Origin: Lithodes maja
Taxonomy: Eukaryota > Arthropoda > Malacostraca > Decapoda > Lithodidae
Length of the DNA stretch: 64,000 nucleotides
Reading direction: 5' to 3'
Assembly (NCBI GenBank): GCA_037953745.1
Contig: JBAKBP010007165.1
Location: forward strand, 38,618 to 102,617
Each line of letters begins with the position of its first letter. Position 1 is the stretch's first letter. Below, one piece after another: positions 1 to 8,427 of this stretch. The position numbers were made by a program, and so were the translations under genes. The notes under the pieces are model-generated. The model searched no databases and had not been told where the DNA came from. It saw only the letters and a list, made by a program, of their open reading frames with translations.

Positions 1-118
1 TTACGCCAACAACACAATCTACACTCAATGAGAGCTCTGTGGGAAAGCCCGATCGTGGCCATGGCCTTCCTCAGGGACTCGGGGCTGTTCGGCCAGGCAG
101 CTTAGGGAACAACAACTG
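1..118 (+). mobile_element. 3' end of a Jockey-like LINE (window-edge fragment)
   Basis: The first 118 bases match, essentially base for base, the last part of the LINE at 58450-61737 (from 61615 on). The frame is open from base 1 and stops at TAG 103-105, ending in FGQAA, and is followed by the same short AAC-repeat tail. The rest of this copy lies left of the window. It encodes only the extreme C-terminus downstream of the reverse transcriptase. Confidence 0.85.
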
Positions 119-734
119 TAAAGAATATGAATTTGTACCTAAAATGTTTATGTAAATATATATTAGTTTCAAATAAACATACAAGGAACCATATTGTGTT
201 GTCCTTCTACTGTACATCTACAGTATCGGCTCTGGGCTCACAGCCTGCCACTGTCTCCCACGATGGCACCGATTCTGGCTCATCCGCTGTAGGGATTGTG
301 CATGATAGCAAGTGTGGTTGCTCCGCCTTTTTTAAGGGATATCACACCCTCTTTGACGCCTTCTGACCACAGCGATCCATTACCACCCGAGTTAACACTT
401 TTCTTGCCACCCGCGTCGCCCCAACTGACGCTACATCCCATGGATCTGAGTGCTTGTGTGTTGTCCATCTTCGCAGCATTCGTCTTCAGCCTGATACACT
501 ACTCAGTACTCACTATATTACAGTCACAATTATCTGACATTCAGTCACAACTTCCATCAGCCGCTCCTATCCCCGACTCAACAGCGATTCTATGTAGTGG
601 TTAAGTCATCTGATTAGTCAACTGATAATTAAAAGGAACTACGCTCGCAATTCATTCATACTACTGTATTATATTTTCATACATAAGATGATGATGAGGA
701 ACAGAACATATATTGGGCAACTGTATGCATGTAT
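119..734. other. Unassigned sequence
   Basis: No exon or known repeat was recognised. A 102-codon open frame at 296-604 (+) has no family motif and overlaps open frames on the other strand, so it is not called as a gene. Confidence 0.4.
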
Positions 735-795
735 ATACTCAGGCGACAGACCTATGAGAGTTCAGTATGGAGCTCAGTGGTCTGGTTAATCTGCT
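735..795 (+). repeat. Fragment of repeat family L (poly-A-tailed retroposon end)
   Basis: The block around GAGCTCAGTGGTCTGGTTAA recurs at 12000-12052, at the end of 19610-20252 (followed by an A run) and in reverse at 63143-63300 (preceded by a T run). It is the 3' end of a dispersed retroposon. Confidence 0.6.
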
Positions 796-953
796 CTACA
801 TAACTAACTAACCAACTATATACTCAGGCACAATAACCCCATAGCTGAGGGTGGCCGAGCTGAGACAGAGCCCAAACAAAAACAACATTTAAAGTTCCAA
901 TTCTTAGGGTTCAGGACCAATTTTGCATTTCCCCTCCCCTTTCTGTCTTGTCT

Positions 954-3900
954 TAAAATGCCCCAGAACGAGAAGCCCACCACAGAAGCCACGAGCGAAC
1001 ACCACACAGAAACACCCGAAAAAAAGGCCCACAGAACGAAAAGACCAGGTGACCGAGCCAACCAGTTCAGACAGGCCGAAGCCCGCAGGGTTAAGCACCT
1101 CCAAACCACACCTGCCTACCCCTTCTAAACACTGACCTTTCCCACACCTCGCGTATACACTACCCCTCGTGTCCTACACCTCTACCTACATGATGATGAA
1201 CATAAATACACCTTAAAGTTAATACACCCATGCCCTGTCCCTAAGTTAGGATGTCAATATCAACATACCCTAAAATACCTTGTCTTGCCAGACTAAGTTT
1301 CTGAAGACCAATCGCCCCATAAATCTATGTATGTTCCTCCCAGGTTAAAACACCCATGCCCTGTCCCTAGGTTGAGCCAATGCCAACCAGTTCAGACAGC
1401 CATAAATCTATGTATTCAATCCTTAGGTTAGTTATCTTTATCCGCCATTGTGTTCATCTCTTCCATTTACTTTTCCACAATTGTTATACGTCTTCCAATC
1501 ACCTCCTTCGTATCCACAGTCCACACTACTCTATTTTGCTTCATGTCCTACACCTCTTACCCGCCAGACTCTACCTACATGATGATGAACATGAATACAC
1601 ATTCATTTAATACACCCATGCCCTGTCCCTAGGTTGAGCCAATGCCAACCAGTTCAGACAGCCATAAATCTATGTATGTTCTTCCATCCGAGAAGTAATA
1701 TGTTCACCCCCTTAAAATACCTTGTCTTGCCAGACTAAGTTTCTGAAGACCAACCGCCCCCATAAATCTATGTATGTTCTTCCATCCGAGAAGTAGTATG
1801 TTAAAACCCCATGTCCTAATTGATAAGAAACTATGATACCCACGGGTACACCAGTGTATATAGAACCATTGTTCCTGTAAGACCTAGCCAGCAATGACTG
1901 AAGATGTTAGCCACCATGCAGTAACTTTAATTCTTAGCCCAACCAGAGATTGTATATACAACCCTCTGTTACCATTGTCTCGACACATTTTCACCACGAA
2001 ACAATACCGAAGTTAACCCTACGAACTATCGTTTTCTTTGGTGTATATATCATAGAAAACGCAGTTCCCAGGAACAACTAGATCAGCAAGAAATAGTGTC
2101 AGATTAACAGTATCCACCATAACCATCGTATTGACGAGTAATAATACACCATGTTTTTCCCTACTTTGATCCACAGTCAAGCACACACCTACAGTTAACC
2201 TCCTCTTCCCCACAGCCCACAGTCCACATGATTCTATCCTTTCCAGACTCATATACCACCCCGTATTGCTCATCCCCCGGTAGCATTTGGCTAACATACT
2301 TTCCCTGTCATTAACCCCCAAACTCCAATATCAACTGTAGTCTAATGCCACCCCTACACCCGGAGACCTTAGGGTCAAACTTCCATGTAGCCCCCTGAAC
2401 CCTCTCCCTCTCATTAACCCCCCACGCTCCTCGACTCCTTTCCGACCTAGCCTCTCCACCATACCTCCTGAATATCCTTGATTTTTCCGTTGCTAACATT
2501 CTCCAACCTTTTATATATATACTCCTATCCAGCCTACCTTCCCTTAGTAGGACGGAACAACATTAGAACTTTACTAACCCTTTGCATGCCATCTATTCCC
2601 TCACAACCCTGTACCAAATGATCGTCAGTGCGAGACTAGCCGCCTCGCCAGTGACTAACTTCTATTGCCATACTTCCAGATAAATGTGGCAGAGTTAGCA
2701 ACCCAGTCTCCACCACATCCAGCAAACCATGCAATTAACAACCCAACCGATTAAACCAGCTAGTCAAGGCACCTTCGGTTTTGGTATTACGAACACCCAC
2801 ATCTGTCTCATAAACAGAGGGTTATTACAAACACTTGTGATATGGCAAGCCCCTAGCCACAGCCGCCGGACGACCATCACAGAGAGAGGGCGCGCACCTC
2901 CCCTTTTTTACCCACTCGAGGAGGGAGACCCCCACCCCTGCGGAGGTATACCTGACCCCTGTTTTGACTTCCGGGTCATTGCCAGGTAGCACAGGAATTC
3001 TTCCTATCAATGAACTAACCATGCATGACTAACCCCTTTACTAACCTCTATTAATTAACCCACAATAACCCATTCACCTTTCTTGCATACTCGGATAATC
3101 AAATTAGCACCTCAGCTATACCATAGAATGAAGACTGAGCAATATAAGAGAGACGCTCCTATCACAGCTATCCCAGTCCTCCTCGCAAAGTAGATCCAGT
3201 CTCCCTCCCCTCAATACTTCCAGTATAGCCAAAATAGTACTTCTTACTAAGGCTCAGTTATATCACATTATGAAGGCTCCCTATAGCCATGTGCCACAAC
3301 AGTAATCACCATCTTACCTAGTCCCCGTATCTATTGAGAGCTCAAATAATTCCATAAGACTCGAGATCCCTATGGCCTACAGGGTCCAAAACCGAGCCTA
3401 TAAACCCAGCTCCCGCCCCCAGTAAAATCAGTTGAAAGATAGACACCAACCAGTGGGTGGCCCCCTTAAGTTGACCTCTAGCTCTGCCCTTGTGTTGTTC
3501 CTGAGATTTGAGCTCCAGAGCCGGCAGACTCCGTGGCAGATTTGAGATAGAAGCATCTGTCCACGTACAAGAAATCTATGTGCACCTTATAACCTTCACA
3601 CACCAGTGGGTATATAAGCGTGTAGCCAGCAACGATCGCCAAGAGATCCGTCTTGAGAACTTCCTACATATGGACCCCCTGGACGGCCGCGGAACCAGTC
3701 GTTAGCCCCCAACATCACGGACGCAAGATAACCAGGACCAGATCAACCAAATACTACCAAGATTCACTTTATTAGTACTACCGTGTTACAGTACTAATTA
3801 GAGACTCGCTTATTAATCTTTCTATGAAGTGGCTATATCTTTGCCCCAGTATAATTCATATACTGTACAACCATTCTATTGGGAAGTGCTAAGCGTATCA

Positions 3901-4503
3901 GTGTTCATTAATTAACAGGCGACATTAACTCTCGTAATTAACCTATTCAGATATTATTACATAGAAGTAAAACCCTAGTGATATCTAACGTTCGCCCACT
4001 GATTTGTGTTCTACGTATTTCTGCTATAAGAATATAAAACTTAGATCAGTACCCCCCTGAGGTTACTAGAATTCCCGTGCTCTAAAAATACGCGTGTCTA
4101 ATTCTAGTCTGTGAACTACTACTTGTGCACCAGAACTGCCAGTAATAAATCTAATTAGTGAAATTGAATCTATAAGTAACATTGATGTCTTTCAGTATAT
4201 AAACTTGCGAACCAAGCCAGTGATCAGAAGAGTATACCTGAACGTTGGAAGTGGGAGACTAGGCTCCATCCAGATCCACTAATGCTAGTTGTTCATTTCT
4301 ATCATTTGTCTTGTACGAGTATTCATACCTTCTTTTGCTTCCTATTAATCATCTTCAATAAACGTGATCGTGTGTCTTGTTACCGTGTGTTTATTTTGTG
4401 TTCTCTATTCCTCATACCTTGTATTGTGCATGCAGCCTTATATACCCAGTCAGTTAGAACTCACATTACCCAAGTTAATCCTGTAGAAAAACAGGGCATA
4501 ACA
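954..4503 (+). mobile_element. LTR-like element A1 (solo long terminal repeat, 3550 bp)
   Basis: This is one of three full-length copies (also 33528-36949 and 48197-51576) with the same ends and different flanks. The termini are TAAAATGCCCC and GGGCATAACA, containing an inverted ATGCCC/GGGCAT. The flanks are a 5-bp duplication, TGTCT, at 949-953 and 4504-4508. Near the right end lie a TATA box (TATATAAG, 3611-3618) and, about 740 bp later, AATAAA (4357-4362) followed by a GT-rich stretch. That order fits the U3-R-U5 plan of an LTR. No gag, protease, reverse transcriptase or integrase is present, so it reads as a solo LTR or a non-coding derivative. The length is unusual for an LTR, and the 5' terminal bases do not match the usual TG. 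A large non-autonomous element is the alternative. Confidence 0.65.
958..1128 (+). CDS. Short basic ORF at the 5' edge of A1 (56 aa)
   Basis: The frame starts at the ATG five bases into the element (MPQNEKPTTEATSEHHTETP at its start) and encodes a hydrophilic protein rich in Lys, Arg, Thr and Gln. The same ATG and frame are open in A2 (56 codons) and A3 (68 codons), with substitutions but no internal stop, although the DNA farther right carries many indels. No family is recognised. It may be a real small protein or leader peptide, or simply a frame that survives because the copies are similar. Expression is unproven. Confidence 0.3.
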   Translation: MPQNEKPTTEATSEHHTETPEKKAHRTKRPGDRANQFRQAEARRVKHLQTTPAYPF

Positions 4504-4782
4504 TGTCTAATAGGTGAATTTTACAAAGGGGCGGAGGATTCCTAGCCTGCCGCCCCCAAAGTAGGAAAATTAGTACCTGTACAGGAAAAGAGACAGATAT
4601 TTACAAATAAACATTTTCTATTTGTAATTCTGACCAAGTAAAATCATCATATAGAATTAGTGAGAAATGTCTATGATTTCTCAAAATTGGTTGTGAAAAT
4701 GTCATTTGGAACTGTACTACACTCTTGAGTTTTCACTAATTTGGTGAAGAATCAGCATTGGCTGTGACAGATGAGATACGGT

Positions 4783-4913
4783 AAGGACACAAATGCAGAG
4801 TAGGACCTAAGTTTATTCAACGTTTCGCCAGACGTTTCTTCGGGAAGTTTCAGAAGAAGCCATGTCTTTGAAACGTTGAATGAACTTGGGTCTTACTCTG
4901 CATTTGTGTCCTT
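4783..4913. repeat. Fold-back (hairpin) element
   Basis: The arms 4783-4826 and 4870-4913 are near-perfect reverse complements of about 44 bp (AAGGACACAAATGCAGAGTA reads back at the right end), with a 43-base loop. No open frame. It looks like a foldback or MITE-type element. Its right end lies 36 bp before the splice acceptor of the next exon. Confidence 0.8.
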
Positions 4914-4949
4914 TAACAAATTTGAATTAAAATCCTTCTTATATTTCAG

Positions 4950-5064
4950 ATAATTGTTTCAAAGCTCCCTGATTATCATCGTAATGTGTTCAACTACTTG
5001 ATGATCTTCCTTAAAGAGCTGCTGAAACATGCCGAGGATAATGTTCTGGATGCTAAGACATTGG
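4950..5064 (+). CDS. OCRL: OCRL/INPP5B-like RhoGAP-domain exon
   Basis: This is an internal exon of a host gene. It is preceded by a pyrimidine-rich acceptor (CTTCTTATATTTCAG) and ends at a strong donor (GG|GTTAGT). It encodes 38 codons plus one base (phase 0 to 1): IIVSKLPDYHRNVFNYLMIF, then a helix with LKELLKHAEDN and LDAKTL. This is the core helix pattern of the catalytically inactive RhoGAP domain at the C-terminus of OCRL/INPP5B inositol polyphosphate 5-phosphatases, which remove the 5-phosphate of PI(4,5)P2 on endosomal and Golgi membranes. The next exon (8191-8319) completes the codon as Ala and continues the domain. Upstream exons are not in the window. Choice of OCRL over another RhoGAP protein rests on the C-terminal exon and on recalled family patterns. 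Confidence 0.82.
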
Positions 5065-5097
5065 GTTAGTACACTATAAATATATCTGTTTTTCATA

Positions 5098-5289
5098 CTG
5101 GTCTCCCTCATTATCCGATGCCCCAATTTACAATATTTTTTTAGGTTTTTAGAAGTTTGGGTTTGGGTTTTGGCTTGTCCGAGAACGCATCCCCATTTAC
5201 CCCATTAATTTAGGGTTCGCTATACGATTTATATATTCAAGATCGGGTTTTCAGGAACGTAGCCCAATCCTTATTTTGAGGGAGACCTG
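5098..5289. mobile_element. 192-bp MITE X, copy 1
   Basis: Inverted ends CTGGTCTCCCTC and GAGGGAGACCTG sit between TA dinucleotides (5096-5097, 5290-5291), consistent with a Tc1/mariner-type TA target. The second copy (8352-11768, opposite orientation, split by a LINE) is also exactly 192 bp once the LINE and its duplication are subtracted. No coding capacity. Confidence 0.8.
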
Positions 5290-5296
5290 TACTTAA

Positions 5297-5649
5297 CCAA
5301 CCCTCTCACTACCGGCACCATCCTTTTAACTTTATTCTGGCTACTATTCATATCATCACCAACCCACCAATTAACTTACAAATAAACCTGATTAATGAAA
5401 TTAATGAAACTATGAATACATGTGGTACTCCAAGGATTCGAACCTAGGATACTCACATCAAAATTCCACGCACATAACCATTACTTGACCATTAGTCTAT
5501 TTTATTCAGTTTAAAATGGCCATCCAACAACTAACAGCCTTCGAACTATCTCACTACCACAGATCCTTCTTAAATTGCACAAAATCCTTTAAATACTGTA
5601 TACTGTAGCTAAAAAACAAAATATATAGACGTCGCCGGTACAGAAAGGG
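5297..5649. mobile_element. TTAA-flanked MITE family F, copy 1
   Basis: It is bounded by TTAA at 5293-5296 and 5650-5653, with imperfect inverted ends resembling ACCCGTTCTGTACCGGTGAC, as in the copies at 17397-17606, 18552-18758 and 22190-22319. TTAA targets point to piggyBac-type transposition. A tRNA-like SINE stretch lies inside at 5415-5490. Confidence 0.6.
5415..5490 (-). repeat. tRNA-derived SINE or tRNA pseudogene
   Basis: Read on the minus strand there is an A-box-like TGGTCAAGTAATGGTTATG and a clean B box GGTTCGAATCC. The T-arm pairs 4 of 5, but the acceptor stem does not pair, so this is not a functional tRNA. It probably descends from a tRNA-derived SINE. Confidence 0.5.
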
Positions 5650-5681
5650 TTAATCATATTTATATAGACTTATCCATACTA

Positions 5682-7420
5682 AGTTAGGGAAGGTAGCAAG
5701 GGAAACAGTAAGGGTGTGAAAGATAAGAATGGGAGAATGCTAGCCGAGAAGCAAGAGAGAGTCGAAAGATGGAGGGAGTACTTCAATGAGTTGCTAAATG
5801 TAAGGAATGAAGAGCCAGCAAACATAGCTGGATATGGTATGGGAGGGAGAAGAAGAGAAGTAGTGGAGGAGGAGGTGGGGATCAGGAGGTCAGAAGTGTG
5901 GGAAGCCATGAAAAGAGTGAAGTTGGGGAAAGCACCAGGAACAGATGGAGTGTGTGGGGAAATGTTGAGGTATGGTGGTGAGATAGTGATCGAATGGGTA
6001 TGGAAAATGTGCAAACTAGCATGGGAGAAGGGGAGTGCACCCGATGACTGGAAGACTGGCATAATAGTCCCCCTATATAAGGGCAAAGGGGAAAGAGGAG
6101 TGTGTGGTAACCACCTAGAAATATGTCTTCTAAGCATAGTAGGGAAGGTATACAGTAGGGTAGTGATCGAGAGAGTGAGAGTGAGAACGGAGAAATGGAT
6201 AGGCGACGAGCAGGGAGGTTTTAGGAAGGGAACAGGATGTGTAGACAGATTTTTACTCTGAATTGTGTTGTGGAGAAATATCTGGAGAAGAAACAAAAGG
6301 TGTATGTTGCCTTTATGGACTTGGAGAAGGCCTATGACAGAGTGGATAGAGAAGGTTTGTGGAAAGTACTTAGAATATACGGAGTAGATGGCAAGTTGCT
6401 GAAAGCAGTGAAGAGCATGTATGAGGGTGCAAAGGCGGCAGTACGTGTGGAGAGTGAGCAGAGCGAGTTCTTTGACCTAAATGTTGGTTTGAAACAGGGG
6501 TGTGTGATGTCCCTGTGGTTGTGTACTGTATATATGGATGGAGTCATGAAAGAAATACTATCAAGAGCAGTGGATGTTGGTGTATCGCTGAAAAGGGAGG
6601 GAATTGAGTGGAAGCTACCTATACTGCTGTTTGCGGATGATACAGTTCTGATGAGTGATAATGAATGGGAGTTGCAGGGTCTGGTAAATGAGTTTGGAAC
6701 AGTGTGCATAAAACAGAATTGCAGGGAAGAGCAAGGTTATGGTCTTCGAAAGGGGTGAAGTCACAGAGTGTGAGGTGAAGCTGAACGGTCAGGCTATGGA
6801 GATCGTCAACTCTTTTAAGTATCTGGGCAGTGTGTTGAGTAAAGATGGGACTATGGATGAAGAAGTGCGGGAGAGGGTACAACAGGGGAAGAGGGTTGTA
6901 GGAACGCTGAAAGCAGTAACAAGAAATAGGGTGGTCAGTATGGAAGTGAAGAAGTCCTTGCATGGCAGTGTGGTAATCCCGACACTGACTTACGGAAGCG
7001 AAGCATGGACGTTGGTTGAGAGACTCGGACCAAGAGTGAGAGCAGTGGAAATGAATTACTTAAGAAGTGCGTGCGGAGTTACATGGAGGGATAGACAGAC
7101 TAATGAGGAAGTTAGAAAGAGGTGTGGTGTGGAGGTAGATGTGCTGGAAAGTATGAAAAGGAACAACTTGAGATGGTTCGGCCATATGGAACGTATGGAA
7201 TGACTAAGAGGGTGTACGAGAGCGAGGTGGAGGGACAGAGAGGGAGAGGTAGACCGAAAGAGAGGTGGAAGGATGGAGTGAGGAAGTACAGTATATGAAC
7301 GAAGGCGGTGCTGGTTGGGGGGAGGGGCGTCGACTGACTGGGGACAGAGGTGCATGGGGGCGGTTCGTTCGTGGCCACCCCTTCGGGGATCACGGCGTCG
7401 GGCAATAGATAGATAGATAG
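5682..7420 (+). mobile_element. 5'-truncated, frame-broken copy of RTE-like LINE RTE-A
   Basis: It is very similar to 9892-11639 of the full-length copy at 8428-11639 and ends in the same GATA-repeat tail. A 10-bp duplication (ATCCATACTA, 5672-5681 and 7421-7430) flanks it, so it is a genuine, 5'-truncated target-primed insertion. The frame is broken by a 1-base deletion near 6247, by deletions near 6720 and 7200, and by small indels near 7290. Reverse transcriptase motifs MDLEKAYDRVDR and LLFADDTVLM remain readable. It lies in the intron between the two OCRL-like exons and is dead. Confidence 0.9.
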
Positions 7421-7633
7421 ATCCATACTACCATTTGTTGTTTTTCACCTTACAACTCCAGCCTTATTAGGATTTCTGCCCAGTAGGCTGTTGACAAATA
7501 GTTTTTAATAATAATTCACCTTACAACAGCTCTCCATATGTCACAATCTTGAGCCATCTCCCTATTGAGTCCCCTGGACTTGAGATCATTCTGCAATACC
7601 TGCCTCCAATTCTTTGTACCTTCCACATTCATG

Positions 7634-7841
7634 CTATACCCTCTTCCAAATAAGTAGGCCAAAACTCTTCAACATTAACCTCTGTAACTCACAAACAACT
7701 AGAGTAATCAAGCTAATATTTCTACCAGTTGGGAAGGGTCAGCCAGGGAGTAGGGGACATTTACAGCTCATATGCACTAACCCTTTTTGAATAATAGAGG
7801 TTGGGGTTCACAACTTCTGGCCTACTTACTACGAACAGGGT
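7634..7841. mobile_element. Inverted-repeat MITE family D, copy 1
   Basis: A self-complementary element: the left half has ACCCTCTTCCAAATAAGTAGGCC, trimmed here to AAATAAGTAGGCC, then TAACCTCTGTAACTCA, and the right half mirrors it with GGCCTACTTACTACGAACAGGG. The internal motif around CCCTTTTTGAGTTA is shared with copies at 18842-19062, 19072-19280, 22490-22688, 23494-23704 and 25794-25982. Confidence 0.6.
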
Positions 7842-7954
7842 ATTGTAAAATTCCTTACCAAATTAGAATTGATGTAAAAGTTACTCATCTGATTGAAAAG
7901 GAAAACACAGCTTGTACTACTTCCACCCTGGTTTCAGCCTGTTTTTGTGTATAT

Positions 7955-8000
7955 ATTTTGCAAAGGGGTATGTGCCTGAGTATATACATACATACATACA
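7955..8000 (+). repeat. Repeat family M 3' tail with ATAC repeat
   Basis: GGGGTATGTGCCTGAGTATA followed by an ATAC run, identical in layout to the M tail at 57940-57970 and to the diverged tail at 24018-24080. Confidence 0.55.
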
Positions 8001-8004
8001 TACA

Positions 8005-8118
8005 ATAGTATTTGTTTGCTTAATCTTCAATGCATTACTTCCACATAGTGATTAGGATAAGTTCTTTTGTCTTTATATTGTCTAATTTGGTTTGTTTTTT
8101 TGCAAGTTTTACATAATA
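8005..8118 (-). repeat. Repeat family C
   Basis: The reverse complement matches 19370-19528, 43655-43828 and 58342-58437 (shared core ATGTAAAACTTGCAAA, then an AAAGAACTTATCAAAATC-like block and a CTATGTGGAA block). AT-rich and non-coding; class unknown. Confidence 0.6.
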
Positions 8119-8190
8119 ATTAATAGATAGCTAGAAAAGTTGCCTCCTTGATAGAGAGGATTGAATTTGACTATTTTGTACCCTTTCCAG

Positions 8191-8319
8191 CCCTGGTGTT
8201 TGGCAGTTACCTGATCCGAGAACCGACCACCTCCGCCAACACCGACCATCGCCACCAACACCACCGAGAGGAAGAAACAAACCTTCGTGCACCACTTCCT
8301 CGTCAACGATTATGATTAG
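8191..8319 (+). CDS. OCRL: OCRL/INPP5B-like terminal coding exon, with an apparent frameshift
   Basis: Acceptor TACCCTTTCCAG precedes the exon. The phase-1 G from 5064 plus CC gives Ala, and the frame continues LVFGSYLIRE, the expected RhoGAP continuation after LDAKTLA. Downstream, the C-terminus expected for this family (ERKKQTFVHHFL, ending NDYD and TAG at 8317-8319) is read one base out of phase. The initial frame would instead stop at a TGA at 8312-8314. A 1-base shift between about 8211 and 8263, in a proline-coding C-rich stretch, therefore separates the two halves. It may be an assembly indel, an allele, or a sign of decay. No AATAAA was seen before the MITE at 8352. Confidence 0.78.
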
Positions 8320-8427
8320 TCTGTTTGTGGGTTCATCATAATCTGCAGGTACAGGTCTCCCTCGAAATACGATTGGGTTATGTTCCTGAAAAGCCGATCT
8401 TAAATAGAGAAATCATATAGCGAACCC

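Larger units (their letters stand above)
800..4570 (-). mobile_element. Repeat family M element split by LTR-like element A1
   Basis: The reverse complement of 800-948 matches 57838-57960, and the reverse complement of 4509-4570 matches the segment just before it, 57762-57830. The two halves are one M element cut in two by A1. M has a short ATAC-repeat tail at its 3' end (seen at 57955-57970), typical of LINE or SINE tails. No reading frame was recognised, so it is probably a LINE 3' fragment or SINE. Confidence 0.7.

Noticed and set aside
2729..2989. 86-codon frame in LTR-like element A1, with a 107-codon relative at 35130-35453
   Set aside because: The frame has indels between copies and is broken in A3 (49870-50230); it is unlikely to be coding.
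954..4503. LTR-like element read as a DNA transposon with ATGCCC inverted ends
   Set aside because: The inverted match is only about 6 bp, and the TATA/AATAAA order with a 5-bp duplication fits an LTR better; not fully excluded.
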